64,000 nucleotides of DNA from Clostridia bacterium (GCA_017621885.1 JAGASD010000035.1:124001-188000), one strand, 5' to 3'; positions 25,663 through 33,788 are shown, numbered from the stretch's first letter. Numbers and translations: made by a program. Notes: a model not told the origin generated them from the letters alone.

Positions 25663-25875
25663 TTGTCGGTTCAAGGAAACAGGTGAAAATCCTGTACGAG
25701 CCCGTCGCCGTAAGGTGCACACACAATATTTTTCTGACCCTATACCGCAAAAGGGTGACAAGCCATTGGATTTTTTCTGAGAAGGCGAAAAATATGCACC
25801 GAGTCGAAATACTTGCCGACAAAAATATTTTTCGTAGTACTGCGAGTGCCGGTCTGTGATATTCACACGAAAAAT
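25663..25875 (+). promoter_or_regulatory. Cobalamin (B12) riboswitch with expression platform
   Basis: The aptamer is bounded by a P1 stem TTGTCGG (25663-25669) with CCGACAA (25816-25822). The conserved core is visible as GGAAACAGGTGAAAATCC, then GAGCCCGTCGCCGTAA, and at the 3' side GAGTCGAAATACTTGCC (25801-25817). Behind it, ATATTTTTCG (25825-25834) can pair either with CGAAAAATAT inside the aptamer (25786-25795) or, shifted two bases, with ACGAAAAAT (25867-25875). These exclusive pairings are a likely switch. It precedes the DUF4430 gene. Confidence 0.9.
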
Positions 25876-25901
25876 AAATTTAATTTTAAGGAGAATACTT
25901 T

Positions 25902-26366
25902 ATGAGTAAAACAAAATTTACAAGAATTTTGTCAGGACTCCTTTGCGTTGTGCTTATTGCGGTTATAGCATTTACAGTAACAGGCTGTTCATCTGACAAA
26001 GAAGCTCCTGCTGACACTTCAACCGTCAGCACAACCACCCCCGATTTAGTAGCGGCTGAAATTCTGGGAGAGGGAAAAACCACTTTTAATTTCAAGGTTG
26101 TTGACCCCGAGGGCAACGAAAAAAGCTTTGAAATCCGCACAGACAAAGGAACTGTTGGCGAAGCCCTTCTTGAGCTCGGTCTTATTGAAGGCGAAGATGG
26201 CGACTATGGTCTTTATGTAAAAACCGTAAACGGTGTTACTGTTGATTATGATAAAGACGGTAAATACTGGGCATTTTATGAAAACGGACAATACGCTGCA
26301 AAGGGCGTTGACCAGACACCCATAAACCCCGACTCAACCTATGAATTCAGAGCAGAAAAGGGCTAA
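25902..26366 (+). CDS. DUF4430 surface lipoprotein, probable cobalamin binder
   Basis: 154 residues: lipoprotein signal peptide with lipobox VTGC (Cys near residue 29), a short Thr/Ser linker, then a DUF4430 domain (about 55-154) with the motif GTVGEALLELGLIEGE and VDYDKDGKYWAFYENGQYAAKGVDQ. DUF4430 is the fold related to the C-terminal domain of transcobalamin and intrinsic factor. Placement directly behind a B12 riboswitch and in front of an ECF S component argues that it captures cobalamin or a corrinoid at the surface; this is inference. SD TTAAGGAG. Confidence 0.88.
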   Translation: MSKTKFTRILSGLLCVVLIAVIAFTVTGCSSDKEAPADTSTVSTTTPDLVAAEILGEGKTTFNFKVVDPEGNEKSFEIRTDKGTVGEALLELGLIEGEDGDYGLYVKTVNGVTVDYDKDGKYWAFYENGQYAAKGVDQTPINPDSTYEFRAEKG

Positions 26367-26874
26367 TCCCAAAGAAATTGCCGTTTTCGGTATGCTGGGC
26401 GCTTTGATGTACGCTTCAAAGATGCTTATGGAGGTTTTACCGAATGTGCATTTAATAGGTGTTTTCGTTATAGCCACAACAGTCGTTTACAGAAAAAAAG
26501 CCTTATATCCCATTTATATTTTTGTGTTACTTACGGGTCTTTTAGGCGGCTTTGCCATGTGGTGGATACCATATCTTTACATATGGGGCATTTTGTGGAT
26601 TGTTGCTATGCTCTTACCGAAAAATATGAGAAAGAAAAAAGCAACTGTCATATATATGATAGTGTGTTCCTTACACGGATTTTTGTACGGTACGCTTTAT
26701 GCTCCTGCACAGGCAATTCTTTTCGGACTTGATTTCAGAGGTATGATTGACTGGATAATTGTTGGGCTACCCTATGATTTAATACACGGAATAAGCAATT
26801 TCTTCTGTGGCCTGCTTATTTTACCCTTGGTCGAATTGCTTTCAAGGCTTAACAAGGAAATAAAACTGAGTTGA
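26341..26874 (+). CDS. ECF transporter S component, probably corrinoid-specific
   Basis: 177 residues, about six membrane helices (KEIAVFGMLGALMYASK, GVFVIATTVVY, IYIFVLLTGLLGGF and later). Size and topology fit the substrate-binding S component of energy-coupling-factor transporters. Its ATG overlaps the DUF4430 gene by 26 nt and has no good SD of its own, so coupled translation is likely. The B12 riboswitch upstream suggests cobalamin or cobinamide as substrate. The ATPases and T protein (EcfA, EcfT) are not in this window and must be shared from elsewhere. Confidence 0.8.
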   Translation: MNSEQKRANPKEIAVFGMLGALMYASKMLMEVLPNVHLIGVFVIATTVVYRKKALYPIYIFVLLTGLLGGFAMWWIPYLYIWGILWIVAMLLPKNMRKKKATVIYMIVCSLHGFLYGTLYAPAQAILFGLDFRGMIDWIIVGLPYDLIHGISNFFCGLLILPLVELLSRLNKEIKLS

Positions 26875-26893
26875 AATTTTTGTTGGTGATAAT

Positions 26894-28045
26894 ATGAAAA
26901 AGAAAGAAACTAAACTTATAATCAAAATTGCGGCGGCAGCTTTCGTATTGTTTTTGCTGATACATTACTGGTCGGGTATTTCAGGTTTTTTAAGCAAAGG
27001 TCTTACAGCTGTGTTACCCCTGATTATCGGTGGGATTATTGCATATCCCTTAAATATTCTGATGAGCTTTTATGAGCGTCACTTCTTGCCGAAATCCACA
27101 AAAAAAGCTGTGGAAAAAGCACGCACACCCTTGTGTCTGCTTTTTGCAATACTGAGTTTAGTTGCCATAATCGCTCTTGTAATTGCATTGGTTGTTCCCC
27201 AATTCATTTCATGCATCAAGCTTCTTGTTATGGAAATTCCCGGGGCAATTGAAACAGCTTTAAAATATCTTGAAAAATTCAATATTTCAACTCCGCAAAT
27301 TCTTGAAAAGCTTTCGGAAATTGATTGGCAAACAAGCCTGAAAAACGCTTCGGAAACCATTTTTTCCGGAATGGGTAACGTTTTCAACGTTGTTATCAAC
27401 ACGGTTTCTTCCGTTGTTTCCGGGGTTACTGCTATTGTTGTTGCATTTATTTTTGCAATTTACCTGCTTCTCGGAAAACGCAAGCACTCCGCACAATGCA
27501 CAAGAATAATGAAAAAATTCATAAAAGAGGATGCTTATAAAAAAATAGAACATATAATCTCCGTGATTGATGACAGCTTCCACAAATTTATTGTAGGTCA
27601 GTGTACGGAAGCAATCATATTAGGCGGTTTATGTGCGCTGGGTATGATTCTTTTAAGACTCCCCTATGCGGCTATGATTGGTGCGGTTATTTCATTTACT
27701 GCTCTTATCCCCGTTGTAGGTGCGTTTATCGGCGGCGGAATAGGTGTTTTTCTTATCCTCACCGAATCACCCACAAAGGCACTTATTTTCCTTATATTCC
27801 TTGTTATTCTTCAACAAATTGAAGGTAACGTTATTTACCCCAAGGTAGTAGGCTCTTCAATGGGGCTTCCTGCAATATGGGTACTTGCGGCTGTTACCAT
27901 AGGCGGTGGCTTAGGCGGCGTTTTCGGCATGCTTTTAGGTGTACCCCTTGCAGGTGCGATATACAGACTTTTAAGAGAATACCTTAATAAAACCGCACCG
28001 AAGAAAGTAAAAGAATCTCCCACAGAAACACCAACAAATGAATAA
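26894..28045 (+). CDS. AI-2E family (PerM/YtvI-like) transporter
   Basis: 383 residues with about eight membrane helices in the typical pattern: two pairs at the N-terminus, a long extracytoplasmic segment (about 105-165) and a C-terminal block with GAVISFTALIPVVGAFIGGG and LQQIEGNVIYPKVVG. Members export diverse small molecules or ions; despite the name, AI-2 transport is unproven for most. It begins 20 nt after the S component with a GGTGAT SD, so it may share the B12-controlled transcript. It ends at a bidirectional terminator. Confidence 0.88.
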   Translation: MKKKETKLIIKIAAAAFVLFLLIHYWSGISGFLSKGLTAVLPLIIGGIIAYPLNILMSFYERHFLPKSTKKAVEKARTPLCLLFAILSLVAIIALVIALVVPQFISCIKLLVMEIPGAIETALKYLEKFNISTPQILEKLSEIDWQTSLKNASETIFSGMGNVFNVVINTVSSVVSGVTAIVVAFIFAIYLLLGKRKHSAQCTRIMKKFIKEDAYKKIEHIISVIDDSFHKFIVGQCTEAIILGGLCALGMILLRLPYAAMIGAVISFTALIPVVGAFIGGGIGVFLILTESPTKALIFLIFLVILQQIEGNVIYPKVVGSSMGLPAIWVLAAVTIGGGLGGVFGMLLGVPLAGAIYRLLREYLNKTAPKKVKESPTETPTNE

Positions 28046-28051
28046 AAAAAC

Positions 28052-28088
28052 ACTCCGTATTACTGAATCTGAATCAGTAATACGGAGT
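28052..28088. terminator. Bidirectional terminator between convergent genes
   Basis: Perfect 15-bp arms ACTCCGTATTACTGA / TCAGTAATACGGAGT with a 7-nt loop, A-rich to the left and T-rich to the right. It can end both the permease and the OGG-type gene. Confidence 0.88.
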
Positions 28089-28117
28089 TTGTTTTTCACT
28101 GCGGGTTTATGGGCAAC

Positions 28118-28930
28118 CTAAATATTTCTGCGCCAATGGAAAAGATATTGCTGGGCTATACCCTCTGTCCCTTTAATGCATTCGGGAAGTCCGTCGGGAT
28201 AAAGCTCTGCCACAATACGCTTAACCCAAACGTCAACGGGAAAAGCCTCTATTCTGCCGAAGCCGTAAAGGAGTGCGCATTGTGCAACCTTTTCACCCAC
28301 ACCTTTAATTTTCAAAAGCTCTGCCTTTGCTTCATCAAAAGGCAATTTTTTTATCCTCGCAATATCAACCTGTCCTGATGCAATTTTCTGCGCCGCATCA
28401 ATAATATACTTTGCTCTGAAGCCTGCCCTTATGGGAGATAAATCCTCAACCGTGAGACTTGCTATGCGCTGTGGTGTAGGGAAAGAGTAGCCATCTCCCG
28501 CCTTTTCACCGAACTCACGGCAGAAGCGTTCGATTATACCTTTAATTCTGGGAATATTGTTATTTGCGGAAATAATAAACGAGCATATAGCTTCCCATTC
28601 ATCCTGCTTTAAAATCCTTATACCCTCATATTCCTTGCATGCGGTTTTTAAGCTCTTGTCCGTGTAAGCGGATATTATCGCATTATAATCTCTTTCAAGG
28701 TCAAAATATGTATTCCATAAAGAATAGAAATCCTCTTCTGTTGTATTAAAAAGGGTTACCGTATCGCCCTCTTGCTTTATTTTCAGGTATTTTCCTGAGG
28801 CAACCCCCTCCCATTCACCATTTTTGTTTTGCGACCAACGAAAAGCCTGTCCGCAATCAAGACAAAGGGCTACGTTGAAGCAGCTTACAGCTTCTAAAAC
28901 TATGTTGCCGTTATCAGTTTTCAAAATCAT
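28118..28930 (-). CDS. 8-oxoguanine DNA glycosylase, OGG1-like
   Basis: 270 residues. An N-terminal OGG domain (CLDCGQAFRWSQ) is followed by a helix-hairpin-helix GPD fold: LLKIKGVGEKVAQCALLYGF is the hairpin, FRAKYI contains the candidate catalytic Lys, and FPVDVWVKRI the catalytic Asp. It should excise 8-oxoguanine opposite C and nick by beta-elimination. The ATG at 28930 has the SD GGTGAT; an upstream TTG overlaps that SD. It is unlinked to other repair genes. Confidence 0.92.
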   Translation of the reverse strand: MILKTDNGNIVLEAVSCFNVALCLDCGQAFRWSQNKNGEWEGVASGKYLKIKQEGDTVTLFNTTEEDFYSLWNTYFDLERDYNAIISAYTDKSLKTACKEYEGIRILKQDEWEAICSFIISANNNIPRIKGIIERFCREFGEKAGDGYSFPTPQRIASLTVEDLSPIRAGFRAKYIIDAAQKIASGQVDIARIKKLPFDEAKAELLKIKGVGEKVAQCALLYGFGRIEAFPVDVWVKRIVAELYPDGLPECIKGTEGIAQQYLFHWRRNI

Positions 28931-29514
28931 TTTTATCACCAAAATAACAATAAACTATTTGTTCAAAATAGTAAAGATTTTATTTTAATTTTTTGTCAAC
29001 CTATTTTTTGAAAAACAATCATTTTCTACGTTTTTAACAGTATTTTATGGAGTTTTTTATAAAAATTAGCGTTGGTACTTTTCACCAACGAACATTTATT
29101 TTTTGCACCCGACCGCACTTTCCATTTTGTATAATTCCGACTTTTTATCAACAATTAGTATATTTTGACAATCTGCAGAATATTGTCAATTACTTTATAG
29201 AAAATGTCGAAAACCCACTTGTACAGCGTGTTTTAGGGGGTGGTTGTAAACATTTTGAACATAGTTTTGAACATTTTTCCCGAAAAGTTAATTATACTTT
29301 TTGTATAATTTCAGCGTTGTCATTTTTGCCAAAGGCTTTCACTTACTGTTTTTCCGCAAAAGAAAATTTCATTTTTTCTTTAGTGATTTTCACTAAATTT
29401 TACCAAATCAATTTTTTCGACACTTTTTTCCGGACTGAATAAATTTACCTCAATTTACACAAGATAAACAGGAGTTAATAATCATATTATTCATAAACCG
29501 GGAGGAACAAAAAA
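28931..29514. other. AT-rich gene-free region with small repeats
   Basis: A 131-codon plus-strand frame (29047-29442) is open but lacks an SD and has Phe-rich composition, so I read the stretch as non-coding. Visible: hairpin CGTTGGT-N7-ACCAACG (29070-29090) followed by a T-rich run, two TTTTGTATAATT copies (near 29132 and 29300), and two TTTTGAACAT copies (29255-29280). A small RNA or a long leader is possible but unproven. Confidence 0.4.
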
Positions 29515-29781
29515 TTGATAAAAGGTGTAAATAAGCAGGTTCTTGAAATAACTGAAACCCAAAACGGATTTTTCGAAAAAGCCATATTCTTTGTAAAGCC
29601 CGAATACAGCGGCATGTCCGAAGGAAAACTGAGAGAAAGTGCAAAAAAGGAGCTTGAAAATGCGGGTAATCCCCCATTGACGAAGCTGTATCCTCAACAG
29701 CGTGTTAAAACCATCTTTTTTGTGGGCGGAGCACTTATACTCGGAATTATTATGGGTCTGGCATTTTCTGCCCTATCTTGA
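29515..29781 (+). CDS. Small tail-anchored membrane protein
   Basis: 88 residues, starting with TTG after the strong SD GGGAGG. The N-terminal two-thirds is soluble and charged (GKLRESAKKELENAGN); the C-terminal 20 residues form one hydrophobic segment (IFFVGGALILGIIMGLAFSAL). It is therefore probably tail-anchored or a single-pass protein with a cytoplasmic domain. No family is recognised. A 63-nt gap separates it from the HAD-PHP gene in the same direction. Confidence 0.7.
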   Translation: MIKGVNKQVLEITETQNGFFEKAIFFVKPEYSGMSEGKLRESAKKELENAGNPPLTKLYPQQRVKTIFFVGGALILGIIMGLAFSALS

Positions 29782-29844
29782 TTGCCTTTTCTTTTTTCTT
29801 ATGGTAAAATGAAGGCCACTAAGGTTTAAATTTAAGGAGAGCTT

Positions 29845-31332
29845 ATGCGATACCAATATATTTTCTGGGATTTTAACGGCACAGTTATTGACGATGTGCG
29901 CAATTCCCTCGGTTGTGTAAACGACCTCTTGGACAGAAAAAAACGTCCTCACATCACGCTTGAGGATTACTATAACTATGTTGAAACCCCCATCATAGGC
30001 TTTTACAGGCACATTTTACCCCCTGAAGAAATCAATTTTGACGAAATATCAAAGGCCTTTCACGAGGATTACGGCAAAAGAATAAAAAACACCCGACTTG
30101 CAGAGGGTGCATACGAGCTTATGCACTCTTTAAAAGAGCAGGGTGTTCACCAATACATAGTCACCTCAAACCACATAGACGAGGTAACAAACCTTGTGAA
30201 AAATTTCGGTATTTATGAGTGCGTTGAAAAAATACTGGGTGCTGATAACACTTTATCCGAAAGCAAAATCGAAAGAGCAAAGGGTCTTTTCGACTCCTTG
30301 GGGATTCACCGTAACGATGCTGTTTTTATAGGCGACACTCTTCATGATCTTGAAACTGCAAACGCGCTGGGAATTGACTGCATACTCGTAGAATACGGCC
30401 ACCAGGGCAAAAAGCTTTTAAGACAATTCGGGGCTTATACAGTAGCGAATCTTAAAGAAGCAGAAAGACTCATAAAAGACGACAGATACGTTGATTTTCA
30501 CACCCATTCAACCTGCTCCGACGGCACAATGTCGCCCGCAGAGCTTGTGCGCCACGCAAAAGAATCAGGACTTACTGCATTTGCACTTACAGACCACGAC
30601 AGCGTTGACGGAATAAAGGAAGCTCAAGAAGAAGCCGAAAAATGCGATATAGAATTTATTCCCGGAATTGAATTTTCTGCAGCAGAAAAAACCGAAACAC
30701 ACATTATAGGTCTTTACATTGACCCCGAAAACGAAACCTTGCTTAACACCATAAAAAAATTAAAAAACAGTCGCAAACGAAGAATGGAAGACATCTGCGC
30801 AAAGCTTCGCTTACTCGGGTTTGATATAACCCACGATGAAGCCTTAAAGCTTGCAGGCGGAAATTTCGTCGGCAGAGCTCACATTGCAAGGCTTATGATC
30901 GAAAAAGGCTATTGCAAAACCGTAAAAGAATGCTTTGATAAATATATAGGCCTCGGAAAGCCTGCGTATTCCGAAAAAAATGAGCTTACCGCAAAGGAAG
31001 CGGTAAGTGCCATACGCGCCGCCGGCGGTGTTGCTTTCCTTGCACACCTTAACCAGACAGGCTATGATTTAACACAGACGGAAAATCTGCTCCTTGAGTT
31101 AAAGGATGCCGGACTCAACGGCATTGAGGGCTACTACCCTGAATACACCGAAAAGCACATTGAAGACTACAGAAGCCTTGCGCTGAAATTGGGGCTTGCT
31201 TTTTCGGGAGGCTCGGATTTTCACGGGGAAATGAAGCCGCATATTACTATCGGCAACGGGAAAGGCGATTTACGCATTCCCTACTACGTGCTTGAAAATA
31301 TAAAAGAAATAAAAAAATCTCAAAATCTGTAA
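29845..31332 (+). CDS. HAD-PHP fusion phosphatase
   Basis: 495 residues in two domains. Residues 1-210 are a HAD phosphatase with C1 cap: motif I WDFNGTVIDD, motif II VTSNH, motif III Lys in SKIERAKG, motif IV FIGDTLHDLETA. Residues 215-490 are a PHP domain of the YciV/3',5'-nucleoside-bisphosphate phosphatase type: DFHTHSTCSDG, TDHDSVDG, GIEFS, FLAHL and GSDFHG. Both halves should hydrolyse phosphate esters, perhaps of nucleotides. The usual second Asp of HAD motif I is Asn (DFN). SD AAGGAGA. Confidence 0.87.
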   Translation: MRYQYIFWDFNGTVIDDVRNSLGCVNDLLDRKKRPHITLEDYYNYVETPIIGFYRHILPPEEINFDEISKAFHEDYGKRIKNTRLAEGAYELMHSLKEQGVHQYIVTSNHIDEVTNLVKNFGIYECVEKILGADNTLSESKIERAKGLFDSLGIHRNDAVFIGDTLHDLETANALGIDCILVEYGHQGKKLLRQFGAYTVANLKEAERLIKDDRYVDFHTHSTCSDGTMSPAELVRHAKESGLTAFALTDHDSVDGIKEAQEEAEKCDIEFIPGIEFSAAEKTETHIIGLYIDPENETLLNTIKKLKNSRKRRMEDICAKLRLLGFDITHDEALKLAGGNFVGRAHIARLMIEKGYCKTVKECFDKYIGLGKPAYSEKNELTAKEAVSAIRAAGGVAFLAHLNQTGYDLTQTENLLLELKDAGLNGIEGYYPEYTEKHIEDYRSLALKLGLAFSGGSDFHGEMKPHITIGNGKGDLRIPYYVLENIKEIKKSQNL

Positions 31333-31359
31333 AATCCGTTTAAAATTAAAAAAAAGGCA

Positions 31360-31400
31360 AAAAATATATTCGCAGGAAGTTTTCTGCGAATATATTTTTT
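31360..31400 (+). terminator. Terminator after the HAD-PHP gene
   Basis: Arms AAAAATATATTCGCAG / CTGCGAATATATTTTT with an 8-nt loop and T run. The SD of the next gene (CGGAGG) begins directly behind it, so the hairpin might also act as an attenuator. Confidence 0.75.
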
Positions 31401-31411
31401 CGGAGGATTTT

Positions 31412-32260
31412 ATGAATTCTGAAGCACGGCTCAAAAGCAAATTTCTTTTATCAAAAAACACTTTCAGATTATTTTTAATAAGCTTCACAAGCTTTGCATT
31501 AAGATACGGGGCTTTTGCAGGCGTAATGCTGGAAGCAACCGCAATACACCGCTCTGTTTTTTTCAAAAATATGCTTGAAGCTTATAATGACACGGTTGTA
31601 TTTACCGCTTTCTCCTTTGCAGAAATTCTTATTCTCCTCGTTGTGCTGATCTTCTGCGCCGCTGTAAAGGGTGGTGAAAGCTTTGTGTTTTTCACGCGCT
31701 CACAAGGCGCAAAGGGGCATTTTGCTCTGTTATTCAAATTCCTTGCACCCCGAAAAGCCCTTACATTTTTCAGATTGTATTTAAAAACCAACACCCTTAA
31801 AGCACTTTGGCTGATATACTTTCTTTTACCGTTTTTGTTTTGCTTTGCAGGCTCTTTCTACCTTTATTCTTCCGCTTACCTCTCACAGCCCGTTTATTAC
31901 ATTCTCTGTATCGGCTCATCCCTTTTGCTTTCGATATCGATAATTATGTGGCGTTTTGCGGTTTTAAGGTATTCTGCCGCCCCCTATTACCTATGCCTTA
32001 ACGTAAAAAGAGGTGTTAATTCCGTTATTAATAAAAGCATACGCTTTACAGACGGTTTTTTAGCAGACGGCGTCGTGCTTGAATACTCATCACTCGGTTG
32101 GATTTTAAGTTGTATTTTCATAGTACCCATTATTTATGTTGTGCCTTACCTCAAACTTACAAAATCAGTATTTATTTCTCAGTGCGTTTCGGAAAGCTAT
32201 CCCAAAGCAGTAACAACCTACGCTGTAAACTTTTTAAAATCAGGTGAGCATATAAATTAA
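31412..32260 (+). CDS. Multi-pass membrane protein of unknown function
   Basis: 282 residues, about five to six hydrophobic segments (SFTSFALRYGAFAGVM, FAEILILLVVLIFCAAV, LIYFLLPFLFCFAGS, ILCIGSSLLLSISIIMW, LGWILSCIFIVPIIYVVPYL). The layout recalls DUF975-like integral proteins, but no diagnostic motif is visible. The start ATG follows CGGAGG. The last 21 nt overlap the 3' end of the convergent small-protein cluster. Confidence 0.7.
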   Translation: MNSEARLKSKFLLSKNTFRLFLISFTSFALRYGAFAGVMLEATAIHRSVFFKNMLEAYNDTVVFTAFSFAEILILLVVLIFCAAVKGGESFVFFTRSQGAKGHFALLFKFLAPRKALTFFRLYLKTNTLKALWLIYFLLPFLFCFAGSFYLYSSAYLSQPVYYILCIGSSLLLSISIIMWRFAVLRYSAAPYYLCLNVKRGVNSVINKSIRFTDGFLADGVVLEYSSLGWILSCIFIVPIIYVVPYLKLTKSVFISQCVSESYPKAVTTYAVNFLKSGEHIN

Positions 32261-32650
32261 TGCCATTATAAGAAGCTCATCGCCTTTTTCCTCCGACAAA
32301 AGCATAATAAGTGACAAAAGAAGAGCTTTGTCCTCATCCATATTAAAATCACTCAAAAAACCGCTGCTACCTGTACCTTGTGACGGAAAGTGTCTTTCAA
32401 CGGTGTGATTTTCTCTGTTTTCTTCTTTTTCGGTGTGCGAAGAGTTGATTGCGTAATTCTTTAATTTTTCAAGGTAATCATTTGGCATAGGCACTCTTTC
32501 GGGCTTTTGCACGGGGACACCGTTTTGGTTTTTTTCACCCATTTCTTTTTCAAGTCCTGCGGTTTTTCTTGCTTTTTTCTGCATATCCTCAACGCGCTTT
32601 ATGGCATCATTCTGCATTTTCATTATTTCCGAATAGGTGTAATCTGACAT
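32240..32650 (-). CDS. Small unknown protein, third gene of a three-gene cluster
   Basis: 136 residues. N-terminal predicted coiled coil (SEIMKMQNDAIKRVEDMQKKARK), a Pro/Gly/Ser-rich disordered middle, and a hydrophobic C-terminal helix pair (DKALLLSLIMLLSEEKGDELLIMALIYMLT). It is not recognised. The start is one base beyond the stop of the preceding gene. The three genes at 32240-33254 form a compact operon, and their proteins share acidic-helical character. Confidence 0.7.
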   Translation of the reverse strand: MSDYTYSEIMKMQNDAIKRVEDMQKKARKTAGLEKEMGEKNQNGVPVQKPERVPMPNDYLEKLKNYAINSSHTEKEENRENHTVERHFPSQGTGSSGFLSDFNMDEDKALLLSLIMLLSEEKGDELLIMALIYMLT

Positions 32651-33016
32651 TTACATTATCCCCCTTTCTTTTAAAAGCGGGAGCACGGAAAGGAGCTTCA
32701 CAAGCTTCATTGCCTCGTCTGCTTTTTGCTGACGTTCTTGTGACAGAAGCGGTTTCAGAGCATTTATAAAATCCACCCTATCATCGTGGGAGTTAAACGC
32801 CTGAAGCACCGGCGCAAGACTTGAAAGAATTGATAAATCAGGCATTCCCAACCCCGACAGCCCGTCAAGGTTGGGAGCTTTTGTTTGTTCCTTAGGCTTT
32901 TCGTTATTATTTACTTGATTAGAATCGCCAAAGATGCCCGACGCAGCCTTTTTTATGTTTTCAATATCCTTCTCCGACAAGGAATTGAGGATTGAATTTA
33001 TGTCAAAATCCGCCAT
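32651..33016 (-). CDS. Small helical unknown protein, second gene of the cluster
   Basis: 121 residues starting MADFDIN with SD GGGGGAA; the longer frame overlaps the previous gene. N-terminal LSEKDIENIKKAASGIFG, a low-complexity linker, then a helical half (SSLAPVLQAFNSHDDRVDFINALKPLLSQERQQKADEAMKLVKLLS). It overlaps the upstream gene by 14 nt. No family is recognised; this type of protein appears to be confined to clostridia. Confidence 0.7.
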   Translation of the reverse strand: MADFDINSILNSLSEKDIENIKKAASGIFGDSNQVNNNEKPKEQTKAPNLDGLSGLGMPDLSILSSLAPVLQAFNSHDDRVDFINALKPLLSQERQQKADEAMKLVKLLSVLPLLKERGIM

Positions 33017-33254
33017 TGCCGCTTCCCCCGAAAAACTTTTTGAACAACGCCTTCGCCGCATCACTGTTTAAAAGAGCCTTCGTTTTTTCTTCGTCCTTCA
33101 GCAGCGCCTTTACTGCATCTGCCTGTGACTCGGAGAGATTTTTATTCAAAAAATCCTCCACACCTTTTTCACTCAGATTCCCCGAAAGATTTTCCCGGGA
33201 AGCTTTTTTCAAAAGCTCGTTTGCGTAATTTTCATTGTTTTTATAATTACTCAT
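33003..33254 (-). CDS. Small helical unknown protein, first gene of the cluster
   Basis: 83 residues beginning MSNYKNNENYANELLKKA, SD GGCGGTGA. It is almost entirely charged helix (LSESQADAVKALLKDEEKTKALL) with a Gly-rich end FFGGSGNGGF. It shares the theme of Leu/Lys-rich helices with the next gene. It is transcribed divergently from the YfcE-like gene across a 63-nt gap. Function unknown. Confidence 0.7.
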   Translation of the reverse strand: MSNYKNNENYANELLKKASRENLSGNLSEKGVEDFLNKNLSESQADAVKALLKDEEKTKALLNSDAAKALFKKFFGGSGNGGF

Positions 33255-33317
33255 TGAAATCACCGCCATAAAAATATATAATTTATACAGTATATTTTCA
33301 AAAGGCGGTGATTATTC

Positions 33318-33788
33318 TTGCGTCTGGTTATTGTTTCTGATTCACACGGGGATAAATGGAAATTGTTTGATGCAATTGAAAAAGAACCTTCAGCAGACGT
33401 AATCTATTTTTTAGGTGACGGCTTCAGAGAATTTAATGAGCTTTGTAATGAATATTCCCATAAAAAGTGCATTATAGGTGTGCAGGGCAACTGTGATTTA
33501 GGCTGTTCCTTACCCGTAAAAGATGTGCGCACAATTGAAAACGCAAAAATCTATGCAACCCACGGCTTTCAGGAAAGGGTAAAGTACGGTCCCTATGATT
33601 TGGAAATTGCCGCACGTGAAAACGGCTGTAATTTAGTACTTTTCGGTCACACTCACCAGCCCACAAGCTACTACAAGGACGGCATTCACTATTTTAATCC
33701 CGGCAGTCTGCGTGACGGTTTTTACGGGGCTGTTGATATTACGGACAACGGTATTATGTGCATAAGAAAAACATTGTCTTTTTATTAA
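33318..33788 (+). CDS. YfcE/MJ0936-family metallophosphodiesterase
   Basis: 156 residues, a minimal calcineurin-like phosphoesterase. All metal motifs are readable: SDSHGD (residues 7-12), LGDG, GNCD, THG and GHTH, then the typical NPGSLRDG. It should hydrolyse phosphodiesters in the cytoplasm using Mn or similar; the physiological substrate of this family is unclear. The start is TTG at 33318, behind the SD GGCGGTGAT. Confidence 0.92.
   Translation: MRLVIVSDSHGDKWKLFDAIEKEPSADVIYFLGDGFREFNELCNEYSHKKCIIGVQGNCDLGCSLPVKDVRTIENAKIYATHGFQERVKYGPYDLEIAARENGCNLVLFGHTHQPTSYYKDGIHYFNPGSLRDGFYGAVDITDNGIMCIRKTLSFY

Noticed and set aside
29150..29160. TTATCAACA as part of a replication origin
   Set aside because: A single near-match to the DnaA box, with no dnaA/dnaN nearby and no cluster of boxes.
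29047..29442. 131-codon plus-strand open frame
   Set aside because: No SD, Phe/Ser-rich translation without a domain, region holds repeats and is AT-rich enough for chance frames.
33190..33203. TTTTCCCGGGAAGC as a Noc binding site
   Set aside because: Only 11 of 14 bases match the NBS. Similar 11/14 hits around CCCGGG occur at 41745 and 46108, so it is not better than chance.
33252..33317. Inverted repeat AATCACCGCC / GGCGGTGATT between divergent genes
   Set aside because: The arms are the SD sequences of the two divergent genes, so their complementarity needs no operator.
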